Shown here piece after piece: positions 24,079 to 34,293 of a stretch of 64,000 nt of DNA. Position 1 is the first letter of the stretch; each line of letters opens with the position of its first letter. A model generated the notes under the pieces. It saw only the letters and a list, made by a program, of their open reading frames with translations. It ran no database searches and was not told where the DNA came from. The stretch is from Pleurotus djamor (lineage: Eukaryota; Basidiomycota; Agaricomycetes; Agaricales; Pleurotaceae): NCBI GenBank assembly GCA_029747585.1, contig JAPEVF010000085.1, positions 53,426 through 117,425 of the forward strand, given 5' to 3'. The position numbers and the translations under genes were made by a program.

Positions 24079-26770
24079 ATGGCGCAGACAGTCGATTACA
24101 TTGTCGTCGGAGGTGGCCTCGCTGGCCTCGTTGTCGCTACCCGCTTGGCCGAAGATCCCGATGTCTCCGTTGCTATCATCGAAGCAGGCAAGGATATGTC
24201 GCAAAACCAAGACATCCAAACCCCCGGTAAATTATCTCTTATCTCATCATGGTGCGCTGCTAACATCGTAGCTTCTAGCATTGTATTCTAAAAGCCTGAG
24301 GAACCCAGACACTGACTGGGGATTCTTCACGACTCCACAAGACGCACTAAACGGACGTCGCATATACCTACCACGGTGAATATTTCTTTGCTGCTCAACT
24401 GCATCGATCCTGACTGCGGTCCTCTCAGCGGTAAAGGCCTAGGTGGTTCTACGCTTGTGAGTTCCATTTCTTTTTGTCGATATTCATCAATTTACTCAGG
24501 ACTCATGGCGGGATCTGTAGCTAAACCTCATGCAGTTGGATCGGTTAGTCTATTAGAATTTCCCGTGTGTAGCGGAATTTACCTATACCCATTAATATCT
24601 GTCAGGGCATCTGCTACTGAGTACGACGGTATGTCTCCTAGAGTCCCTGTGGCTTCTTTCCCGCACTTGATAGTTCAATTGACTGTTCCATACGCCAGCA
24701 TTCGAGAAACTCGGTACACCAGGATGGAACTGGTCTGAAACCCGGAAATATTTCCAGAAGGCAGGGAGTTTTTCCTTGTCCTCTTCCACTCTTAGTCCTC
24801 ATCTATTCTTCTCACTTCATTAGTCAGAGACTTTCACTCCCAGCGCAACGACCGTTCATAGCGACACTACTGGGACATCTGGTCCCCTACCCCGGACGTT
24901 CCCTGCCTATTTGACGCCGCTGCATACCCGCATTCTCGAAGCATTCGTAGCCGTGGGCATCCCTTTCAACCCTGACCCAGTAAATTTCATCTGCGTGACC
25001 AATTTTTGCGTTCCGAATCCCTCACCATCTGTCTCGATCACAGGAGGGTGGATCTAATGTTGGCAGCTTTACGGGACCAGTCGCTGTCCACCCGGTCAAG
25101 CACACCAGAGCTTCTTCTGCTTCCGTGAGTACTTTCTAAACTTCTCCGGCGTGTCAATGAATTGACCTAGACTTATTCATCCTCAGGCATACTATGAACC
25201 GCACAAAACCAAACCCAATTTGACCACGCTGACTGGCGCGCAAGCTACACGCGTGGTGTTCGAGAAAAATGATGCTTCGGGTGACGTGATTGCAACGGCC
25301 GTAGAGTATCAGAAAGAAGGGGAGATTCTAACGGTTTCGGCGAGAAGAGAAGTTATCCTGTGTGCAGGAGCGTTCCAAACACCGCAGCTTCTCGAGCTTT
25401 CTGGTTTGTCTTGCGAACTCCACACATTGCGTATATGCATGCTCACTTTGTATGTGATGGGTAGGAATTGGGGGCAAAGCGATACTTGAGTCCTTTAACA
25501 TTCCTGTTGTTGTTGACCTTCCTGGAGTAGGCAACAACCTCCGTGCGTGCCTTGTTTTTATTTTCCTTTTCAGAGTTTGTGTCGGCTAATTCATCATAGA
25601 GGTAAGCCTTTTGTATTGCCCCAATCACTTGTCGTTCAGCTGCATTTCCAGGATCATCTATGGTGCCCTTTCACCTGCGAATTAACTGCTGGACTTGAGT
25701 CCAATGATGTTCTCCGAACGCCCGCAAGGTACCTAGAGGAATCCGCTCAATAGTGAGTCTTTTTTNATTCTTAATCCATGGTGTCACATTCATATATCTT
25801 ATATCGATGCTGCGTTTCCAAACAGTGCGGCTACGGGCACTGGCATATTGTCAGCTCCCCCGATGTCGGCTTTTGCATTCCTTCCATTCTCTTCCATATC
25901 CCATGATATCAAAGCACCAGAAGGTGGGGTGACACAGTCCGTTCTCGATGGTACATATCAGTCTCCAGGTATCCAACAAACTGTGGACCTTCAACGAGAA
26001 TGGCTTCATTCTGAAGAGGTGTCCTATGTCGAGTATGTTGCACAATTTAGCGGTCGTTGCCATTGACATGATGATGCAGTTGCTGATCATTTTTGTTTAT
26101 CAATAGAATTGCTAGTGTCTCAGGATACCTCCCCAACACTAGAAGCTCACCTATCGAAGGTAAAAACTATATCTCACTCCTCCTAGGCCTTCTCCATCCC
26201 TTCTCCCGCGGGTCCGTCCACATATCCTCCGCAAACCCCCTTGAAGTCCCCTCCATCAACCCCCAATTCATGACAAACCCTTTCGACATGGACTTACTCA
26301 TCAGCGCCTTCAAATTGGCTCGCAAGATAGTTTCTACGGAGTCGTTGAAATCCGCTATTGCGCGTGAAGTAGCGCCTGGTCCGGAGGTTCAGTTTGATGA
26401 CGAGTTGGCGGAGTATGTGCGCGGAAATCTGCAGACGATATATCACCCTATTGGGACGGCCTCTATGCTGCCTCGTGAAGCTGGCGGTGTGGTGGATGAG
26501 TCATTGAAGGTGTATGGAACCAAGAACTTGCGTGTTGTAAGTAGGAACTCCCCATGTTCCACTCACCCAGCAACAAGTAGACTGACTTGAAACCAGGTTG
26601 ATGCCTCCGTGATGCCTATCCAGATATCGGCGCATATTCAGCACACGATATATGCTATTGCCGAAAAGGTTAGTCATTTAATGCACCCTTTCTCTACGAA
26701 AGCTGCTCACAATACTGGATAGGCCGCTGATATTATCAAAGGACGAACACATGAAGGCAGCAAGCTGTGA
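24079..26770 (+). CDS. GMC-family FAD oxidoreductase
   Basis: The start at 24079 is followed at once by the FAD-binding dinucleotide motif ([20 protein letters not shown]). Further exons give [11 protein letters not shown], the GKGLGGST signature, [15 protein letters not shown] joined to [20 protein letters not shown], and near the C-terminus [20 protein letters not shown] and [20 protein letters not shown], which carries the conserved active-site His region. The gene has many introns. Glucose-methanol-choline enzymes oxidise alcohols or sugars and make hydrogen peroxide or reduce quinones; fungal members include aryl-alcohol oxidases. The substrate here is unknown. No signal peptide is seen at this start, so the enzyme may be intracellular. 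An N at 25766 falls in an intron. Confidence 0.88.
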
Positions 26771-27213
26771 AATCATGCCTGGTCAAAGACTTGGGTCAAA
26801 CATCTTGAAAGCGATATTTGGTAACTCGTATGTGTCAGACCAGTAGATAGCCTCTCCTTAGCTGTAGTTAGTACAAAATATGGCAACATCAGAGTGATTG
26901 GGGATTGAACTACCCAGAAACCCGCGTAGGAATCGGGCACTATGTACTGATATGGTGGGAGTTCAAGTAATTGGATGTTTCGCGAGGGAGGACATTAGAC
27001 AGACTTACCGGGCACTAACTGAAAGGGCTGGCTGTACAGAGGCCCACCTTTCGTTTTGGAGACGAGACACGACCTGCTCCGGATTGCCTTCGCGTTCCTG
27101 TTAGCCCCCGTTTATCCCTATCTCGCCACGTGGCTTATGAATTTGGAATGAGGTCATCGTGTCGTGACGCAACGCGCGACGTGGTCTTGACTCTCTCCCA
27201 ACACTCATCCCAA
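26771..27213. other. intergenic, USE1 promoter region
   Basis: This gap lies between two plus-strand genes. No coding exon was recognised. Confidence 0.5.
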
Positions 27214-28238
27214 ATGGCATCGCTGGAACAGATTCGCCACGACCGAATCAACTTGGCCCGTCTGGTACGGCGACTGGAAAAGTCTGCGGAAAGTGACGAA
27301 TGGACACTTAGTAAAGACGGTTCCGAGTTCACGATCTGGTTGAAAGCACAGGACGCGTTGCAGGTATATTCACTTCTTTCTCAAGAGGACGTAGGCTAAT
27401 GAATGGTTCTCTCAGAGGATTAAGTACTGTCGGAAACTGCTGAAGAATGTCGAGATGTACGAGGACGATGCCAGCTCGTATGTCGAATGCGTCTGAGGAT
27501 GTTGAGACTTTGCACTCATCCCTATGTTGTAGATCTATCATGCAGAGCTTTCAGGATACGAGGGATAAACTGGATAGAGTGGAGCTAGGGCTGCAAGAGG
27601 TTGAGAAGGTATGTTCGACGCCGTGCGCTATGCTGAGAGCACAGCCTAATTGTTATTTCACCGTTTTGTCACAGCGATTTGCTCCTGCGCCATCGCGTCC
27701 CAAGTCACTATTGGCGCGAATACCAACGCCAACCGTGAAAGAGGAGGTTATAATCGAAGAACCCACGTCCGAACCCACGACCTTATCACCAGCACCACCG
27801 CCCGCAGCGGATCTCCTCCTGTCACCTTCTGAACCATCTACCTCATTCATATCACCGATTCCAACTCTCCTCATTCCAACAACTGCGCCAGCTCAAACTT
27901 CCAATACCACAGCCGTTGGTGCATCAAGCGGCGTCGCCCCCAAATTCCTCCACAACACCACTGCCTTGCAACAAGAGCTCTCAGAGCAATTGGCGCAGAT
28001 GGCTACACAACTGAGGCGGAATGCGGTCCACTTCTCAGAGTCTCTGGAGAAGGACAAGGCAGTGGTCGAAGATGCTCAGCAGAAGATCGAAGGGAATCTG
28101 GATGGAATGACGAAAGAGAGAATTAGGCTGAGAGATCATCGAGGGAAGAGTCAGTCGACAACTTGTTTGGTTGTGGCAAGTCTTGCCATCGTTTGCGTCC
28201 TTTTCATCCTTATGTTTTTCTTGATCCGGTTTACCTAG
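27214..28238 (+). CDS. USE1: USE1-type ER SNARE
   Basis: Four exons: MASLEQIRHDRINLARLVRR..., then RIKYCRKLLKNVEMYEDDAS, then SIMQSFQDTRDKLDRVELGL, then a long last exon. The N-terminal helical part is followed by a Pro/Ser/Thr-rich linker. Near the C-terminus is the SNARE-like helix (LQQELSEQLAQMATQLRRNA, HFSESLEKDKAVVEDAQ) and a tail anchor (CLVVASLAIVCVLFILMFFL, ending IRFT). A single C-terminal membrane span with almost no lumenal tail is typical of SNAREs. Use1 works with Sec20, Ufe1 and Sec22 in Golgi-to-ER retrograde fusion. The HFS..LEKDK..V core makes USE1 the best match. Confidence 0.88.
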
Positions 28239-29196
28239 TTGATTGTATGTACATTGATCAGGTCAACAACCAGGACACATTTTGGCCCATGGGGCTCCCC
28301 TCTCCATCCTGTCTCGTGGGCAGTCCTCTATTTCACGCTAACCCATGGTCTCCTTCCCGGCGCCGATCTTACAACAACCTCTCATATGCATCTCCATAGC
28401 TGCCTCAATAACATGAAGCACATATACTTACTGCCTGTCTCATTGATCATTTGCCGTTTCACGATTTTTCCGACCAACATACACCCATGCCGTTCCATTG
28501 TGAAGCCTGGCTCTCTTGGATGCCCTCTCATGGCGCTCTACCTCGGGGAATGACATGCATATACCTTGGAGGATACATTCAATGTGCATATAGTAGGCAC
28601 TTTTGGCGGCTACTCATTTTACGTCCTTGCGCTGATCCATGAATATATTTGTTCAGGCTTCTTTGGTTCTTGGAAATCTCGTACGCATATAGCCACCAAG
28701 GCTCATGTGCGTTCCGAGCTTCGAGATGGCTTTGTGAAGATCTTACGCACATACACTCCACATCTGACATCTCCACCTAAGCAATGGTCTCCGTCGTCTG
28801 TAGAGATGTAACCATCCTTCATGCCTTCAACCCCCCTCCCAATGCCTCGTGCTCAGTGTTTGCTTTAGGTTATACGAGACCTTTTTATGGTCAAGAGGCG
28901 GGGAAGAATCACTTGCTATCCACAAGTGGTCGCCTCTTCCAGTAATATCTTAGAAGTGAGTGGGCCCAAAACATGATCCCCCAACTAAATGAAGTCGCAT
29001 TCATTCGTTCTGGATTCAGTCTACATTTACCAATCACAACGGATGATTTTGTTCGTCAATGCTCTAGCCATGGGCTAGAAAAGAGCTACATTATCAAGAA
29101 CAAATTAGGGTATTACATACATCTTGTTGCGACAAACGACGCGCATATACGCGCAGTCCAAGGCAATCTTTGGGAATAAATAACTCTAGCATAACA
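28239..29196. other. intergenic, nothing recognised
   Basis: This is the 3' region between the converging USE1 gene and the cystathionine gamma-lyase fragment. Short frames such as 28566-28811 (+) have no family resemblance. Confidence 0.5.
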
Positions 29197-29510
29197 TTAA
29201 AGGTCGTCACCAAGAACAGCTTTCCTCAAAGCCTGCGCAACGTCCTCCACGAGGTCTTCCCCATCCTCAACACCGACGCTCAACCGGATCAAGTTATCCC
29301 CAATCCCAAGGATCGCACGCTCGGCCGGTGGAATGCTTCCATGGGTCATCTGAGCAGGGTGTTCAGCGAGAGATTCGACTCCACCAAGTGACTCGGCAAG
29401 CGTGAACAACTTCGTCGACGTGAGGAACTTCTCCGCTGTCTCAGCAGACCCACGTATCCGGAACGAGATCATGCCGCTGTANAGCGCAAAGCCGAAGACG
29501 ATCCCAACGG
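29197..29510 (-). pseudogene. cystathionine gamma-lyase C-terminal fragment
   Basis: An open frame of about 95 codons (YSGMISFRIRGSAETAEKFL, FTLAESLGGVESLAEHPAQM, THGSIPPAERAILGIGDNLI) matches the last quarter of cystathionine gamma-lyase, a PLP enzyme of transsulfuration. It ends in a normal stop at 29197. Only about 70 bp separate the fragment from the PRO2 stop at 29580, so the PLP-lysine domain and the N-terminal 300 residues are missing. An N at 29482 lies exactly at the point where similarity starts. I infer a truncated duplicate or a rearrangement; a mis-assembly at the N is the alternative. Confidence 0.72.
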
Positions 29511-29579
29511 AAGTCCAGGGGAGAAGAAAGCCAAGCTAGAGAGTGATTCGATATAATTTACGGCACTCCTCGTTATGTG

Positions 29580-31080
29580 TTAAAATGGTACAGATTTTGT
29601 ATCAATTGGCGAATGTTTGTACTGTTTCTTTCCAGTCCCGAAGTCTCCAACCACATGTCCTATGGGGTCTTTGCTCCGTAACATGTACTTATAGATAACC
29701 AACCCCTCCAAGCCGACTGGCCCCCGTGCGTGGATTTTGCCCGTACTAATACCAACCTCCGTGCCAAATCCGTATCGGAAACCATCCGCAAAGCGGGTGC
29801 TTGCGTTGACGAACGTCCCTGCAGAGTCGATCCCCCGACAGAATGCTGAGGCTGAAGCTTCGTTCTCGGTGACGATGGAGTCGGTGTGGTGAGAGGAGTG
29901 GCTATTGATCCAAGTGATGGCCGCTTGAAGTGACGGAACTGATGCAACGGATAGCGTCAGATCGAGGTGCTCGGTTTCATAGGCACTCTCATCAGCCTTT
30001 TGGATGTGCGACAAAGCATTGGGCAATGAAGAGAGAGCTTCCAGTGTCTTGGAATCACAAAGTAGTTTGACATTGGCTGACACTAGAGATTGGGCAACTT
30101 GTGGCCATAGGGTATTTAGCAAGGACTCATGGACGAGGAGCGTTTCGGTAGAATTGCAAGCAGAAGGGTAATCAGTCTAGCGAACGAGTGAGTTTAGCGT
30201 GTCGCACGAGTCAGGAGGTCAAACAAACCTTTGAATCAACAACTACTCGAACGGCCTTTTGTGGGTCCGCTGATTCATCGAGGTATACATGACAGAGTCC
30301 ATCTGCATGACCCATAACCGGGATGCGGGTGTTATTTTGGATATTGCGAACGAGGCTGTTGCTGCCTCGGGGGATGACGAGATCGATATAACGATCCATC
30401 TCGAGGAGTGAAGAGACTTCGGCACGCGTCTGGATAGTCTGGATGTACGTTTCTGGGAGGGCAGTCTTCGCTAGACCAGCAGCGATGGCCTGGGCGAGGA
30501 GCTGAGTCGTTTTGTTCGACTCTTTACCCCCTTTCAGGATGGCAGCATTCCCTACGCATAATGAGCTATCGTACGCGGATTTTGAGTGCCAAAAGATTCA
30601 CCTGATTTAATGGCCAATGCAGCGATGTTGACGACTACCTCAGGTCTAGCCTCAAAGATCACCAGAAGGACGCCAATCGGACTAGTGACGCGGTATAATT
30701 CGAGCCCATCGTCGAGCTCAGTGGCGTATGTAACGCTTCCAGTTGGATCGGGAAGATTGGCCACGTCCAATACTCCTTGAAGCATGGAATCCCATTTATC
30801 GCCTCGACCCAAGTCCAATCTCTTCAGCAAAGAGTCAGACATCCGTCCAGCCTTGACTTCTTCCTCAGCTGCCTTGACACGAATCAGCCCGGAGGCGAGA
30901 TTTCAATGAGCAAACAAGTTAGAGCACCTGCAGATCTTGTTTGTTGGCGGCCAAGACAGCATCTTTCATGGTATCAAGTTGGTTTTTGATTTCATGAAGA
31001 GCTGATATACGCTCTGAAGGGGGAACGAGTTGGGAAGCCTCGAATGCAGCTTTTGCGGCGCGAGCTACCTCTTCAGCCAT
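29580..31080 (-). CDS. PRO2: gamma-glutamyl phosphate reductase
   Basis: The ATG at 31080 begins MAEEVARAAKAAFEASQLVP. Exons then give GRMSDSLLKRLDLGRGDKWD, GVLDVANLPDPTGSVTYATE, RVTSPIGVLLVIFEARPEVV, the nucleotide-fold part AAILKGGKESNKTTQ, MDRYIDLVIPRGSNSLVRNI, and the active-site Cys in DYPSACNSTETLLVH (assembled across an intron at about 30180-30235). The C-terminus has HARGPVGLEGLVIYKYML. The enzyme reduces gamma-glutamyl phosphate with NADPH to glutamate semialdehyde, the second step of proline synthesis in the cytosol. Length, about 450 residues, fits the family. It diverges from an F-box gene with only 143 bp between start codons. Confidence 0.93.
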
Positions 31081-31223
31081 GATATAGATAGCTGATGACG
31101 AAGTTGAAAACTAGGCTTGAGTTGCAATTGTTGATTCAGGGGTTCCGTTGACTTTCCGAACAAGTCGACACCCGTTTCACAGATATAGTTGATATCGAGC
31201 CTTAGCCTTCTGGATTATAAGAA
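31081..31223. promoter_or_regulatory. 143-bp divergent promoter, PRO2 and F-box gene
   Basis: The start codons of the minus-strand PRO2 and the plus-strand F-box gene are separated by only 143 bp, so both promoters and both 5' UTRs must share this interval. No classic TATA box was seen. Confidence 0.55.
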
Positions 31224-32803
31224 ATGGTGAGTGTCTATGTTGCAAATACTAGATGCCCCCATTTCCCTGATCCTTCGAGGATAGCCTACAGACCTGCCTG
31301 GTCAGCGAGCCGTTGACGATGAGATTCGGGTGCACGAATCCGCCATCAGATCACTCAGATCACGTCGAAATTCTCTTAGCGTCGCTTGCCGGCTGCCAGA
31401 TGAGATTACATCCCTCATCCTAGTAGATACCCTACCGGACCACTTCTCTGTGACAGCGCAGTGCTTGAGTGTAGCGGGTTTCTGCCGACACTGGCGAAAC
31501 GTCGCTTTGGATACACCAAAATTTTGGTCGTTCCTCCCTCGTCTCAATGCAAATCTCGTTGAGGTCATGGCTCAGCGTGCTCGTGAATACCCGCTTCATG
31601 TAATTTGGAGACTAGAAGGCCGACCGCTTCAGAGCCACGAGGAAGACACCACTGTTATGAACACGGTGAACGAGCAAATCCAGCAACTCGACATCCCTTT
31701 CTCTCCATACATCAATTGGACACTGGTCAAACGCCTCCTCTCCGATCTCCGCCTGCCTCGCTTAAAGAAACTAAGAATGTATGCCTGGGACCAGGACTAT
31801 CAGGCCTTGCGTGAACTTCCTCTGGCTATATTATCCTCACTCACCAGCCTTGAGCTACATAATCTGATGATCTGCTCAGCTCCTTCCCCCCTTTCCCTTC
31901 GCCATCTTTCTGTGTCCATTATCTATCTATCACCTTCCGAACTCCTTGACTTTTTACGGAGTACCCCGAGGCTAGAAATACTCACCGCAAGGAAACTGAG
32001 GGTAACAAANCCCCCCTCTAAGTTCTGCGCTAGTCTCTCTTCCGTTACTCAACTCTCTCTCCCTAACTTGCATCGACATCCCCAGCACCGACGTCCTCAA
32101 GTTCCTTCGGTTCCCACCCTCCTGCAGCTTCAGCCTTCTTTGGGAAGTTCAGTCAAGCCTAAACCTCAGTGACCTTTCAACCCTTGACCTACCTGTCTCA
32201 CAGCTGTCCCCTGCACCTTCCGCCAACAAGGCCGTTCTCTCCATAAACAAAACGCGATGGAAGCAAACCTCCTTCTGTCTTTACAAAGACAACGATCCAT
32301 CGCCTATATTCAGGCTCGACCTTCCGTTCAAATCACCACTTCCTTCATTTGACGCAAAATATGCCCGCATGATTTCCCCTCTTCAATTGGGGCATGTGCA
32401 CGAGCTGAACGTCCACATCGAGACACCCGAGTATGGCATTTCTGCCAAACGATACCAACCCATTCTCGCGTTATTCACAAACGTGAAGCGTATTACTTTG
32501 GATAGATGTAACCTGAACATCTTGCCCGTGTTCTTCAATAACAAGGACGACGGCGAGCTCGGACGATTACATCAGCTCACGGTTTTGCATGTTAACTTTG
32601 GGGCGACCCCTTCATTATCCGAAGCCAACACCAACAAAAACTACTTGATGGACTTCGTTCGGCAGGGATTTGATGGCGCACCCTTTGTTGAGAAACTTGT
32701 GGTCAGGGAATGTATCATCTTAGCGGCTTCTGTGGATGAGTTGAGGACTCATACAGAAGTTTCTTGGGATGGATTGGAGATATCGAAAAAGATACCAACC
32801 TGA
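31224..32803 (+). CDS. F-box protein with LRR-like tail
   Basis: The proposed start is an ATG at 31224-31226, spliced directly (intron 31227-31284, donor GTGAGT) to PTDLPGQRAVDDEIRVHESA. The F-box follows: CRLPDEITSLILVDTLPDHF, then CRHWRNVALDTPKFWSFL. The rest has leucine-rich, F-box-associated repeats such as LRLPRLKKLRMY, LSSLTSLELHNL and LRSTPRLEILTARKL. The N at 32010 breaks the frame; without it the reading continues VTNPPLSSALVSLPLLNSLS to the stop at 32803. F-box proteins recruit substrates to SCF ubiquitin ligases. Agaricomycetes hold large families and the substrate is unknown. Confidence 0.8.
32010..32010. other. single N that breaks the F-box gene frame
   Basis: The N lies between AAA and a run of six C. 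Dropping it lets the frame continue for another 260 codons with leucine-rich F-box-type sequence. Confidence 0.8.
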
Positions 32804-32981
32804 CGGTTCTTCGACGTAAATACCCTCGTGGTACCTTGATTAGAGAATTTATATAAATCTATCGGCAGCTTCAAATACAATTTCCATTTCCGCGTCCAAG
32901 ACATAGAGGCTAAATAGTACAAGTCCATAATCAAGTCATGCATAGTATCGTCCCCCAGATTGTCCATTATTCAAGAGATCC

Positions 32982-33896
32982 TCAACCGCCCTTTCCATCG
33001 CTTACGTTGGTTTGAGGGTCAGCAGCGGAGCGTTTGAAGAACCGTTTCACAGCACGGAGACGCTTTGCCACCCTCGACGCTGGGAGTCGCTCCCTCGCAG
33101 AAGACGTCTGCTCAGGGAAATAAATCTCATCAAAGACGGCTTGAGAAGACTCGAGAGCCATCTCGTCCGATCCACTACCATGGGACGTCTGAATGGAAGG
33201 AAGAGCTTGAGGAGGGGACTCGCCCAATCTGACCCCTAGCACCTGCTCTGCGGTGAGAGGGGGAGTCTGATTGGAAGGTAGAGCTTGGGCAACATAACTC
33301 GGAGCCTGAGCGGGCTGAGGAGACATGCCAATTTGTCCTGAGTATCCAGAGCCTTGACCTTGACTCATCGGAGGCGGTGCGAAATTCCCCTCGTATGGTG
33401 TCGGGCTGTACCACGGATTCGGCTGCCAGAATGGGTTCTGGGGATGTTGCTGAGCCTGAGGCGTAGAAAATGGCTGTTGAGCTGCATTTGGAGCTGAAGA
33501 AGGTCAGAAGCATTGGGGATTAGACTCATGGATGCACTTACTGCCGCTGTTCTGTCCGTTATTCTGGGTTCCAGTGACATTGTTGAGGGTACCGGCTCCG
33601 TTGTTGTTGTTATTTGTCGCACCACGGTAGTCGTTCGAAGTACATCCTGGACAGTGGCGTAAGTATATAGCGACATTCCTGTCCGGGATGATCTCACCGT
33701 AATGGGAAGACGGTGAACCAAAAACATTTCCACTTCCAGATATTGTGGTCGTGTTTCTATTGTTGTAGTCGCGTCGGTTGTCGTTACCGCAGTTATTCAT
33801 CCAAGGACCAGCCTGAAAGTTGGGCGGAAACATGGGTTTTCCATTGAACATTGCGGTGTTTTGGGGGTGGAAGCTAGGGCAAGAGTTGATGATCAC
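32982..33896 (-). CDS. Asn/Gly/Gln-rich protein, unknown
   Basis: Two exons joined by a good intron (GTAAGT..TTCTTCAG, about 33485-33539). The first exon is Asn-rich (RRDYNNRNTTTISGSGNVFG, TNNNNNGAGTLNNVTG) and has a CPGC pair. The second is Gln/Pro-rich (NAAQQPFSTPQAQQHPQNPF) and ends with a basic stretch (RVAKRLRAVKRFFKRSA). There is no signal peptide or membrane span. The product is about 285 residues, likely mostly disordered. I do not recognise a family. Its start lies about 400 bp from the CCZ1 start on the other strand, so the two could share a promoter region. Confidence 0.6.
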
Positions 33897-34293
33897 GAAG
33901 ATTGAAGACTCCCAAGGCGAGGAATGATATGAACAATCTCAGAGGGGGCCGATGATTGAGGGGTCGGAAAGGAAGCGTTTTAAGGACAAGGAGCACACTC
34001 GGCCTGTGGTTACTATGTCAGAATAGAGAACAACAAGCTGAACAGCCAACGTCAAAGTTACCTTGCTACGGGGACCTACATGGACCTACTTATAACTTTT
34101 TCGTATGTGGGATGCATGGATGCAACGAGCACGGAACAAAAGTGACTCACTGTTTTACTTCCGTTCTAGGAAGTGTTTTGTTGCCTCAAGGAGATATCGA
34201 TAGGGACCGCCAGGGTAGGACACAAGTATCGCGGTTCTAAGGTCTGGGAATGAAGGAAGGACTAAGACAGAGTCCACAGGGCTTAATATTAGC
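33897..34293. other. divergent intergenic region
   Basis: This is the gap between the Asn-rich protein gene and CCZ1, whose starts point away from each other. No gene was recognised. Confidence 0.5.
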
